A stretch of 15,338 nt of DNA from CAIVND01 sp035532075 (lineage in GTDB: Bacteria > Actinomycetota > Acidimicrobiia > Acidimicrobiales > Bog-793). Shown here one piece after another: positions 7,405 through 14,257 of this stretch. Numbering within the stretch: position 1 is the first letter of the stretch; every line of letters begins with the position of its first letter. Where the stretch lies: the NCBI GenBank assembly GCA_035532075.1, contig DATKRV010000067.1, forward strand, positions 1-15,338, read 5' to 3'. Below the pieces are notes generated by a model, which worked only from the letters and a program-made list of their open reading frames with translations, searched no databases and was not told the origin of the DNA. Position numbers and translations under genes: made by a program.

Positions 7405-8067
7405 TCAGCGCGCGAGTTCAGCAGCCAAAGGAAGCTCGGCCCTCTCGCGTCGGCCCGGATTCCAGATCTCGGTAATCTCGCTCGAATTCGCTACCACACC
7501 AAAGGACTTCGCGATCCGCTGAAGCGCCGCCTCGTGACGCTCCAGCGACACAGATCCGCAGCAGTCAGAGACGACGGTCGCCAGATAGTCAAGACACATC
7601 GCGTGGCGAAGCGTCGTTTCCACGCACACGTCAGTCATCACCCCCGTCATGATGGCGGCCTGTCTGCCGAGAGACTTCAAGATCGAATCGAGCTCAGTTC
7701 CGATGAACGCGTCATAGCGGTGCTTCACGACGACGAAGTCACCGTCTTTCGGTCCAACCCGGAAGAACTCTGCACCTTCGGTACCGGGTTTGCACAGTTC
7801 TTGCTCGTAGGACTCAAGCGACCCGTGGCGCCAGCGCCAGGCGAGGGAATCCGAATCCAGATCGTGAAGCGTCTGGATGAAGATCACCGGAATTTCAACC
7901 GAGCGTGCCTCGCTAATCAAGCGCTCAAGCTGGATGCTCATCATTTCCATGGCCGCGTCCTGTTCGGAGCTCGAGCCGGAGGCACGACAGAAATCATTCT
8001 GGACGTCCACGACCACGAGCGCCGCGCGCGAGGGATCAATGCGATAGGTAAGGTCCCCAAAATTCAA
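7405..8067 (-). CDS. Isochorismatase-family cysteine hydrolase
   Basis: This 220-residue protein shows the whole isochorismatase-fold signature: Asp21 in ALVVVDVQNDF, Lys115 in FVVVKHRYDAF, and nucleophile Cys148 in TGVMTDVCVETTLRHAMCLD. The KHRYDAF and TDVCVETT forms resemble ureidoacrylate/biuret-type amidohydrolases rather than true isochorismatases, so an amide hydrolysis releasing ammonia is the best general assignment; the substrate is not determined. The start is TTG at 8067, because AAGGAGG lies seven bases before it and the following residues (NFGDLTYRIDPSRAAL) fit the family N-terminus. The last 15 residues are alanine- and leucine-rich and probably peripheral. It has the same orientation as the second hydrolase downstream, and the two may derive from one catabolic operon whose middle gene has decayed. 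Confidence 0.88.
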   Translation of the reverse strand: MNFGDLTYRIDPSRAALVVVDVQNDFCRASGSSSEQDAAMEMMSIQLERLISEARSVEIPVIFIQTLHDLDSDSLAWRWRHGSLESYEQELCKPGTEGAEFFRVGPKDGDFVVVKHRYDAFIGTELDSILKSLGRQAAIMTGVMTDVCVETTLRHAMCLDYLATVVSDCCGSVSLERHEAALQRIAKSFGVVANSSEITEIWNPGRRERAELPLAAELAR

Positions 8068-8281
8068 CTTCCGCCTCCTTGTCGTCGTTCGTGGGTGACA
8101 GGTTCCACTGTTGCATATTTGCGCATCGCGCGCTAGACGTCATTGGGTCTGTTGTCAATGTCACAGGTGAACCCGGAGAACGTGCCGAATTCGTCCGTCT
8201 TTCTATCGAGATTGGCGCGGAACGTGACAAAAGAGTGTCGGGACCTCTCCAAAATGTCCCCGTAGACAGCGCAATTTTGAT

Positions 8282-8306
8282 CTGTGAGTATTTCTCATAA
8301 AGGATC
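8282..8306 (+). repeat. Dispersed short repeat, copy D (weak)
   Basis: This 25-base segment begins CTGTGAG and ends GGATC like copy A, with about 19 of 25 positions matching by eye. It resembles copies B and C less. It is the weakest member of the set and could be coincidental. Confidence 0.3.
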
Positions 8307-8478
8307 GATAAAGAACCGCATCGGAACCATTGCGAAGATATCCAAGGGGGAAGGAGGCGCAGTCCGTTGGAATGGTCTGATTGGTCACTCATGCGAGATG
8401 ATGATTGACAACCAGAATGTTAGGGCCTGCAGGAGCTCCAACCTACCGACACGACGTTGCAACGCAACCGTCTCGACT

Positions 8479-8501
8479 CACCGGCTGTCGAATAGCCGGT
8501 G
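8479..8501 (+). promoter_or_regulatory. Perfect 8-bp hairpin upstream of AhpD-like gene
   Basis: CACCGGCT and AGCCGGTG are exact inverted repeats separated by seven bases, ending 46 bases before the start of the next gene. There is no T run, so it is not a standard terminator. It could be an operator palindrome or a leader hairpin for the 8548-9830 gene pair. Confidence 0.4.
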
Positions 8502-8547
8502 ACCGAACTTAAGACTTTCGATGAGATAGAGAACAGGAGATCAAGTT

Positions 8548-9015
8548 ATGAGGTTCGATTATCACGAGCAGCAAGAGATCACTCGCCCAATGCGGGAGCT
8601 CTCAAAGGCCGCGGGATCGGGCACGCTCGAACCAAAACTTCTTGAAATTATTAAGGTGAGAGCCTCTCAGTTGAACGGCTGCGCGCACTGCCTTGAAATG
8701 CATACGAAAGAGGCTCGTGCAATGGGTGAGTCGGACGACCGTCTTCATCTCGTCGCCGTATGGCGAGAGGCGCCTGTCTTCAGCGAGCGTGAACGGGCCG
8801 CCCTTTCGTGGTGTGAAGAACTCACATTGATCTCCGCGCGAGAGGTTCCCGACGAGCTCTACGATGAGGTACGTCAATACTTTTCTGAAGAGGAAATGTG
8901 GCGGCTCACGCTCGCGATCGTCGTGATCAACAGTTACAACCGACTGGCGATCGCAACCCGTGCACCCGTTGGCGACTACGTGCCTCGGAAGATCTCCAGC
9001 TCCTCGAAATCATGA
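8548..9015 (+). CDS. Carboxymuconolactone decarboxylase/AhpD-like protein
   Basis: This 155-residue protein belongs to the CMD/AhpD fold. The diagnostic helix reads LLEIIKVRASQLNGCAHCLE followed by MHTKEARAMG, with Cys45-x-x-Cys48 and His52. In AhpD-type members these form a thiol redox centre acting in peroxide reduction; true carboxymuconolactone decarboxylases lack the CxxC. A peroxidase-like or redox-partner role is therefore more likely than decarboxylation. The second half (SERERAALSWCEELT, then AIVVINSYNRLAIATR) is typical of the family. The ATG at 8548 follows AGGAG by seven bases. The stop overlaps the next start as ATGA, so this gene and the PEP-mutase-like gene are translated together. 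It is soluble, with no signal peptide. Confidence 0.88.
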   Translation: MRFDYHEQQEITRPMRELSKAAGSGTLEPKLLEIIKVRASQLNGCAHCLEMHTKEARAMGESDDRLHLVAVWREAPVFSERERAALSWCEELTLISAREVPDELYDEVRQYFSEEEMWRLTLAIVVINSYNRLAIATRAPVGDYVPRKISSSSKS

Positions 9016-9830
9016 CCGGGTCCACGTTGAAGGCAACGCTCGTCGAAAAAGCACGGTTACTGCTCGACGCCCACCATGGCCCCAATCCCCTTGTCTTGCC
9101 GAATATCTGGGACGTTGCCTCAGCACGTATTGTGGCCGAGGAGGGGTTCCCCATAATTGCGACGTCAAGCAAAGCGATCGCTGGCGTGCTCGGTACGCGC
9201 GACGACGACTCAAGCAATCCCGACGTCATCTTCGACTTTGTCGCGCGCATCGCCCGTTCGGTCAGTTGCCCGGTAACGGCAGATCTTGAGGCGGGCTACG
9301 GTTTGGCGCCAACGGAGTTTGTCGAACGCCTCCTTGACGCCGGGATTGTTGGGTGCAATCTCGAAGATTCGGACCATCACGGAGGTGATGTTCTCGTTGA
9401 CTCGACGGTCCAGGCGATATTTCTCGCCGATGTTCGAAAAGCAGCGACAAAACTCGGGGTACACATCGTGATCAACGCCCGCATCGACAGTTTCATCCGA
9501 CGGGTGGGCGACGAACAGCACCAGCTTGAAGAGGCGATTCGGCGCGGCCTCCTCTACCTCGAGGCAGGTGCTGACTGTGTCTACCCAATCGCTCTTGTCG
9601 ATCGAATCCGGATTGCACAGCTCACCACAGCTCTGCCCGGGCCCGTCAACATCACCGCTCGCCGGGGCGGTCTCAGTTTTTTTGAACTCGGCGCCCTCGG
9701 CGTACGCCGGATCAGCTTTGCCTCAGGGATCTTCCAGCTCGAGAACGATCATTTGCGCGTGGCTGTTCATCGATTATCTGAATCAGCTGACCCAGAGGCT
9801 CTCTGGCAAGAACTGTCCTCAGAGATCTGA
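9012..9830 (+). CDS. Isocitrate lyase/PEP mutase family enzyme
   Basis: This 272-residue TIM-barrel protein carries the family motifs in order: NIWDVASARIVAEEGFPIIA, TSS at 51-53, VTADLEAGYG with the Mg-binding acidic pair Asp91 and Glu93, GCNLEDS with Glu118, INARIDSF with Arg157, and GADCVYPI. It resembles the short PEP mutase/2-methylisocitrate lyase-like branch, not true isocitrate lyase, and shows no KKCGH-type catalytic cysteine loop. Such enzymes cleave or form C-C or P-C bonds next to a carboxylate; the substrate here is unknown. The ATG at 9012 is preferred over an upstream GTG because it overlaps the stop of the AhpD-like gene (ATGA) and matches the family N-terminus. A six-base-pair hairpin without a T run directly follows the stop. 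Confidence 0.9.
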   Translation: MTGSTLKATLVEKARLLLDAHHGPNPLVLPNIWDVASARIVAEEGFPIIATSSKAIAGVLGTRDDDSSNPDVIFDFVARIARSVSCPVTADLEAGYGLAPTEFVERLLDAGIVGCNLEDSDHHGGDVLVDSTVQAIFLADVRKAATKLGVHIVINARIDSFIRRVGDEQHQLEEAIRRGLLYLEAGADCVYPIALVDRIRIAQLTTALPGPVNITARRGGLSFFELGALGVRRISFASGIFQLENDHLRVAVHRLSESADPEALWQELSSEI

Positions 9831-9831
9831 T

Positions 9832-9851
9832 TCCCACTCGCGCCCGTGGGA
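9832..9851 (+). other. Short hairpin after the PEP-mutase-like gene
   Basis: TCCCAC and GTGGGA form a six-base-pair stem around an eight-base loop, starting two bases after the stop codon. There is no T tract, so it may only protect the mRNA end or weakly pause transcription. Confidence 0.3.
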
Positions 9852-9940
9852 CGCCCGGCCAGACTCTGGACACGAAGTGAAGCTGTCCACAACAACGTTG
9901 TGAATGAGACGCGCCAACCGGCCCGCGACGAGGTGGAATC

Positions 9941-10434
9941 ATGACCGAACAATCTGCGAAATATCTATTCGGTGCCGACGAACAGGCTCGCGCCGATGCT
10001 GTCGAAGATCTGTGTAATGAACATACAAAACAACTGATTCAAGCTCTTGGCCTCAAGCCGGGAGCGCACCGTCTCGAAGTCCGTGAGGTGGTGGTTCGAT
10101 CACGTCCTGGCTGCGCGAGGTAGTCGGGGAATCGGGCCAGTTCGTGGCAACGGACATCGATGTACGGTCCTCGAAGGCCATTTAGACAGATGCGAACCTC
10201 CAAATTCGCCGCCATGACGTCGTTCAAGATGCACTCGAAGTCGGAAGTTTTGATCTCGTGCAGGCAAGACTTGTGCTCGAGCACCTGCCAGACGGTGATG
10301 CTGTGCCTGCGAATCTTGTACTCGCGCTCTGTCCCGGCGAGTGGATCGTTGTCGAGGATATTGATTATGTATCCGGAGTGCCGATGAGTGATCTTGGCGC
10401 GAGAGAACATGAACACACGAAATCAGTACGTTGA
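9941..10434 (+). pseudogene. Class I SAM-dependent methyltransferase, broken
   Basis: From the ATG at 9941 the frame reads YLFGADEQARADAVEDL, then LIQALGLKPGAHRLEV. The expected glycine-rich SAM-binding loop (VGCGGGS) then continues one base out of phase at about 10087 as GGGSITSWLREVVGESGQF followed by VATDIDVR. An in-frame TAG occurs at 10183-10185. Beyond it the same frame keeps typical methyltransferase sequence: NLQIRRHDVV, FDLVQARLVLEHLPDG, WIVVEDIDYVSGVPMSDLG, ending at TGA 10432. The family is usually about 260-280 residues, so the C-terminal third is also missing. One deletion, one nonsense codon and a truncation point to a true pseudogene rather than a read error. Its substrate is not predictable. 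It lies after the AhpD/PEP-mutase pair in the same direction and may once have been its neighbour gene. Confidence 0.8.
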
Positions 10435-10602
10435 CGCGATACCGCGCCGGCGCAATTGCGCACTTTCTGAATCGATAGCCCCCCAGGAAATGGTATTGAC
10501 CATGATCGTCGGTAACGAAAGCGGGAGATATTAGGCTCGATCGCCGCGTCGTTGATAACGCAAAATCAGCACTCGAAATGGCCATACGTAGACGTGTTTG
10601 GT

Positions 10603-11691
10603 TCAGAAGTCTGCATCAAAGGAGACCTCTCCCTCTATGCCCGTCTGATACGCAGAGACAGTGCGTTCAAAGAAGTTCGTATGTTCCGACACATCTTGAA
10701 GCGTCATGAAGTCGAGCGGATTACTCACGGCAAAAAGCTTGCCAATTCCAAGTCGCGACAGGCGCTGATCGGCGACGTACTCAAGATACTGCCTGACATC
10801 TTTCAGTGATAGCCCAGAGATTCCTTCTGCGAGGACATCTTCGGCGAAGGCTGCCTCGACATCTACAGCATCACGCATCATATTTCGAATTCTTGAGACG
10901 AGTTCTGGATCGAATAATTCCGGTTCTTCGGAACGAATAACATCCACTGCTGCGAAGGCAAAATCCATGTGCCCACTCTCGTCACGGAACACCCAATTGG
11001 TTCCTGCCGCGAGTCCATTCAATAGTCCCTTTGAACGCAGAAAATAGACATACGCAAACGCCGCAAAGAAGAAAAGCCCCTCTATGCAGGCTGCGAAGCA
11101 GATGAGATTGAGCAAAAACGTACGCCGATCCTCCAAGGTCTCGAGACGTTCGAGCTTGCCGATACCGTCCATCCATCGAAAGCAGAATTCTCCCTTCGCG
11201 CGTATCGAAGGGATATTTTCAATCGCGGCGAATGCCTCGGCACGCTCGGCAAGATCCGGCACGTATGTGTCGAGAAGCGTGAGGTAGAACTGCACGTGTT
11301 GCGCCTCTTCAAAGAGTTGCCTTGAGAGAAAAAGCCGCGCTTCGGGGGAGTTGAGATGTGTATAGAGATTCAATACGAGATTGTTCGCAACAATCGAATC
11401 TCCGGTCGCAAAGAACGCAACAAGGCGGCGTATGAGGTGTTGCTCCGACGGCAAGAGCCGCTGTCGGAGGTCCACGAGATCGTCCGTCCAATCGACTTCT
11501 TCTACACTCCAAGTATTTCGTATCGCCGCTTTATAGCGCTCATAGAAATCTGGATATCGCATGGGCCGCAGTGTGAGATCCAGACCAGGATCGAGGATTG
11601 CACGCCGACTATCCAGGGATGCTGGGCGTTGTTCCCCAACGGAATCCGGCAGTTCAAAATCCGAAACATCCAGCCCGCTGAGCGCGGTCAT
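10603..11691 (-). CDS. nrdB: Class I ribonucleotide reductase, beta subunit (NrdB)
   Basis: This 362-residue protein houses the di-metal centre and tyrosyl radical that NrdA uses to reduce ribonucleoside diphosphates. All expected ligands are visible: Asp98 (ATGDS), Glu129 and His132 (EEAQHVQFY), Glu204 (ACIEG), Glu238 and His241 (RDESGHMDF). Tyr136 sits four residues after His132, the radical-tyrosine position of class Ia enzymes. Phenylalanine, as in class Ic, is therefore ruled out. The C-terminal tail (SAYQTGIEGEVSFDADF) has the tyrosine and acidic end that dock on the alpha subunit. The ATG at 11691 overlaps the nrdA stop (ATGA), giving coupled synthesis. No terminator-like hairpin with a T run is evident within 100 bases after the stop. 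The protein looks intact and functional, unlike much of the sequence to its left. Confidence 0.95.
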   Translation of the reverse strand: MTALSGLDVSDFELPDSVGEQRPASLDSRRAILDPGLDLTLRPMRYPDFYERYKAAIRNTWSVEEVDWTDDLVDLRQRLLPSEQHLIRRLVAFFATGDSIVANNLVLNLYTHLNSPEARLFLSRQLFEEAQHVQFYLTLLDTYVPDLAERAEAFAAIENIPSIRAKGEFCFRWMDGIGKLERLETLEDRRTFLLNLICFAACIEGLFFFAAFAYVYFLRSKGLLNGLAAGTNWVFRDESGHMDFAFAAVDVIRSEEPELFDPELVSRIRNMMRDAVDVEAAFAEDVLAEGISGLSLKDVRQYLEYVADQRLSRLGIGKLFAVSNPLDFMTLQDVSEHTNFFERTVSAYQTGIEGEVSFDADF

Positions 11692-14141
11692 TCGCAGGCC
11701 TCACAATGATCGGGGTTTTCGAGAGAGCATGCAATGGCTACGTCGGCCGGTAGATCTGAATCGCCGTTCAATGGGCTGACCGCCGCGCTCACCTGTTCAG
11801 CAATCGTGGTCTTGGTTATGCGCGTCGCGGGGCGCGATCGAAGATAGTAGGTAGTCTTCAGCCCTTGCTTCCATGCATACATATACATCGATGACAGCTT
11901 TCCGATGTTTGGCGACTCGACGAAAAGATTCAGCGACTGGCTCTGGTCGATGAACGGTCCGCGAGCTGCCGCGAGGTCTATAAGGGCCTTTTGTGGAATT
12001 TCCCAGGCGGTTCGATACAGATGTCGCACATCCTCGGGAATACGTGAAATCTCCTGGATCGATCCCTCGGCACGCTTGATCGCATCGCGCATATCGTCAT
12101 CCCACATATTGAGACGTTGCAACTCTCGAACGAGATAGGTGTTGATCTGTAGGAATTCACCCGACAGCGTCTCTCGTTTGAAGAAGTTTGAGATTTGGGG
12201 TTCGATCGCCTCATAACAGTTCGCGATGGAGGCGATCGTCGACGTGGGTGCAATTGCGACAAGCAGTGAATTCCTAAGGCCGTACTTCGAAATCCGCTCC
12301 TTCAGCGACGCCCACCGCTCCACATCAGCAGGAATTTTGCCCCACAGGTCGTACTGCAAGACGCCGCCATGAGATCTCGTCTCGCCAAAGGCCGGATGGG
12401 AACCAGAGAGTTCTGCCAACTCGGTGGATCTCCAAAGAGCGTTGAAGTAGATCTCCTCGGCAAATCGCGCCGATACCGTCGTGGCCTCGTCGGAATCAAA
12501 CGACAGGCCAAGACGGAACAGGGCATCTTGTAGACCCATCTCCCCGATACCGATAGGTCGCCATCGGGCGTTGGAGCTTGCAGCTTCAGGCGTTGGATAG
12601 AAGTTGATATCGATAACACGATCGAGAAAGGTGACCGCGGCCCGCACAGCTCTCCCCAGGCGGTCTAGCGCGAGTTCACCATTTTCAACAAAATGGCCCA
12701 GGTTGACCGATCCAAGGTTGCAAACGGCAGTCTCATCTTCACTCGTGACCTCAAGGATCTCGGTGCAAAGGTTTGAAAGATGCACCACCGACCTGCCTGT
12801 TCCTGTCTGATTGCAAAGCTCGTTGGATCGGTCTTTGAACGTCATCCAACCATTCCCGGTCTGAGCCAGCGTGCGCATCATCCTCGCGTAAAGCTGTCGT
12901 GCGGGAATTTGGCGTTCGTAGAGTTCATCGTGCTCCGCGGCGAGATAGGCATTCCGAAAATCATCGCCATAAAGGTCACAGAGTTGTGGAACCTTCTTAG
13001 GATCGAAGAGCGACCAGAGAAAATCCTGCTCAACACGCTCCATGAACAGATCCGGCACCCAGTTTGCAAGATTGATCGTTCGAGCGCGACGGGCTTCGTC
13101 GCCCGTATTGTCACGAAGATCCAGGAAGTCTTCGATGTCGGCATGCCAACTCTCAACGTAAACACACGCGGCACCTTTTCGTCGCCCCCCTTGGTTTACT
13201 GCGGCAACCGATACATCAAGCGTCTTCAACCATGGAACGATGCCGTTCGATAGTCCGTTTGTGCCCCGAATCAATGAACCTTGCGATCGAACGCGATGAA
13301 ATCCGAAACCGATTCCACCTGCGAACTTCGAAAGCTGTGCGATCTGTCCGTAACGCTGATATATGGATTCAAGCGAATCCAGAGGTGAATCGAGCAGATA
13401 ACACGATGACATCTGCGGGTGATTCGTACCTGAATTGAATAAGGTCGGGCTGGACGGCAGATAATCAAGGCTGGACATTAGCGCATAGAACTCAATCGCC
13501 TCATCGGCGGATTCGGAGAGGCCACATGCGACTCGGAGAAGAAAATACTGTGGTGTCTCGATGACGACTCGCAGCTCTGGGTGTCGAAGCAGATACCTGT
13601 CATAGACGGTGCGAAGGCCGAAGAACTCAAAGAGACGATCGCGTTCGTTGCATACAGCATCATCCAGCTTGCGACGATTTGCAGAAACGAGTTCGGCTGT
13701 CTTGGCAGAGATGATCCCAACTGACTCTCCCACTGCTATGGACTGCGAGAACGAGTGGATGTTCTGATTGCGAACTTCCTTGTCGATAGTTGTTGACAGC
13801 AGCCTTGCTGCGAGCTTCGAGTAATTGGGTTCCTCGCTGATCAACGCCGCAGCAGTACGGATCGAAAGCTCATCGAGTTCGATTGACGTCGCACCATCGC
13901 GCAGCCCCGAGATGGTGCGTGTGGCCACGCGCATCGGGTCGACCCCACCGAGACCTTCAGCGCATCTGCTGACGGCTCGGACGATCTTGTTGACGTCGAC
14001 GTGCTCGAGTGCTCCGCTCCGCTTGCGAACGCGCATTGAACTCACGCCATCTTCGACCGCGACATTCGAGTCGCCTTCAGCTCCATCCAACGCAAGGTCA
14101 CCGACAGAGGCCTCGACTATTGCCACAACTTCTCCGATCAT
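11688..14141 (-). CDS. nrdA: Class I ribonucleotide reductase, alpha subunit (NrdA)
   Basis: This 817-residue catalytic subunit converts ribonucleoside diphosphates to deoxy forms. An ATP-cone, the on/off allosteric domain, spans about residues 36-125 (MRVRKRSGALEHVDVNKIVR, then EEPNYSKLAARLL). The catalytic core contains Cys247 (SSCYLL) and Cys474 (AVCNLGSVNL) as the redox pair, Asn457-Cys459-Glu461 (SNLCTEILE) at the thiyl-radical site, Tyr765-Tyr766 (KTTYYLRSR) on the radical path, and a C-terminal CEAC pair (813-816) for re-reduction by thioredoxin or glutaredoxin. Two NrdR-box-like sites precede the gene. The ATG at 14141 has only a weak ribosome site; a later ATG at 14036 (residue 36), right before the ATP-cone, is a possible alternative, but the NrdR boxes lie closer to 14141. 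It is cotranscribed with nrdB and divergent from a cobalamin-binding regulator. Confidence 0.95.
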   Translation of the reverse strand: MIGEVVAIVEASVGDLALDGAEGDSNVAVEDGVSSMRVRKRSGALEHVDVNKIVRAVSRCAEGLGGVDPMRVATRTISGLRDGATSIELDELSIRTAAALISEEPNYSKLAARLLSTTIDKEVRNQNIHSFSQSIAVGESVGIISAKTAELVSANRRKLDDAVCNERDRLFEFFGLRTVYDRYLLRHPELRVVIETPQYFLLRVACGLSESADEAIEFYALMSSLDYLPSSPTLFNSGTNHPQMSSCYLLDSPLDSLESIYQRYGQIAQLSKFAGGIGFGFHRVRSQGSLIRGTNGLSNGIVPWLKTLDVSVAAVNQGGRRKGAACVYVESWHADIEDFLDLRDNTGDEARRARTINLANWVPDLFMERVEQDFLWSLFDPKKVPQLCDLYGDDFRNAYLAAEHDELYERQIPARQLYARMMRTLAQTGNGWMTFKDRSNELCNQTGTGRSVVHLSNLCTEILEVTSEDETAVCNLGSVNLGHFVENGELALDRLGRAVRAAVTFLDRVIDINFYPTPEAASSNARWRPIGIGEMGLQDALFRLGLSFDSDEATTVSARFAEEIYFNALWRSTELAELSGSHPAFGETRSHGGVLQYDLWGKIPADVERWASLKERISKYGLRNSLLVAIAPTSTIASIANCYEAIEPQISNFFKRETLSGEFLQINTYLVRELQRLNMWDDDMRDAIKRAEGSIQEISRIPEDVRHLYRTAWEIPQKALIDLAAARGPFIDQSQSLNLFVESPNIGKLSSMYMYAWKQGLKTTYYLRSRPATRITKTTIAEQVSAAVSPLNGDSDLPADVAIACSLENPDHCEACE

Positions 14142-14151
14142 CCGTGTTGAA

Positions 14152-14167
14152 CTACTACATATTGTGG
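14152..14167. promoter_or_regulatory. NrdR box 1
   Basis: CTACTACATATTGTGG fits the 16-base NrdR-box consensus acaCwAtATaTwGtgt at the conserved C4, A/T5, A6, A8, T9, T11, A/T12 and G13. It lies 10 bases upstream of the nrdA ATG. NrdR is the general zinc-finger/ATP-cone repressor of ribonucleotide reductase genes. Support comes from the second box one NrdR repeat distance (31 bases) away. Confidence 0.7.
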
Positions 14168-14182
14168 TTGTAAAGAACCTGC

Positions 14183-14198
14183 ACCCTAGATATTGTTA
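14183..14198. promoter_or_regulatory. NrdR box 2
   Basis: ACCCTAGATATTGTTA matches the NrdR consensus core (CtA-ATATTGT) and begins exactly 31 bases from box 1, leaving 15 bases between boxes. Paired boxes with 15-16 bases between them are the standard NrdR arrangement, which makes chance similarity unlikely. Confidence 0.7.
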
Positions 14199-14215
14199 AC
14201 TACAACCGAGTAGTT
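14198..14215. promoter_or_regulatory. Palindrome AACTAC-N6-GTAGTT, candidate regulator operator
   Basis: A perfect six-base inverted repeat with a six-base spacer lies directly next to NrdR box 2, in the gap between nrdA and the divergent cobalamin-binding regulator. A third half-site AACTAC occurs at 14150-14155, overlapping NrdR box 1. MerR-like regulators bind dyads of about this size near promoters, so this is a reasonable site for the adjacent regulator, by inference only. Confidence 0.45.
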
Positions 14216-14257
14216 CCGCTGACGCAAGAGGCATCATTAGGTACTAAAGGAGCAACA

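Larger units (their letters stand above)
8068..8547. other. 480-base divergent intergenic region
   Basis: This gap separates the minus-strand hydrolase from the plus-strand AhpD-like gene, so it should hold two divergent promoters. Frames inside it (minus 8036-8392, plus 8079-8300) are not recognised and lack ribosome sites. It contains repeat copy D (8282-8306), two TTGACA hexamers (near 8404 on plus; near 8155 read on minus) without good -10 partners, and a perfect hairpin at 8479-8501. Confidence 0.4.

Noticed and set aside
8404..8433. TTGACA near 8404 as a sigma-70 promoter for the AhpD-like gene
   Set aside because: At 16-18 bases downstream there is no reasonable -10 hexamer, so I did not list it as a promoter.
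10552..10809. Plus-strand frame of 85 codons over the 3' end of nrdB
   Set aside because: It is antisense to conserved NrdB C-terminal sequence, with no ribosome site or family match.
14142..14257. A cobalamin riboswitch in the nrdA leader
   Set aside because: The gap is only 116 bases, shared by two divergent genes, and I see no B12-box-like sequence or space for the roughly 200-base aptamer.
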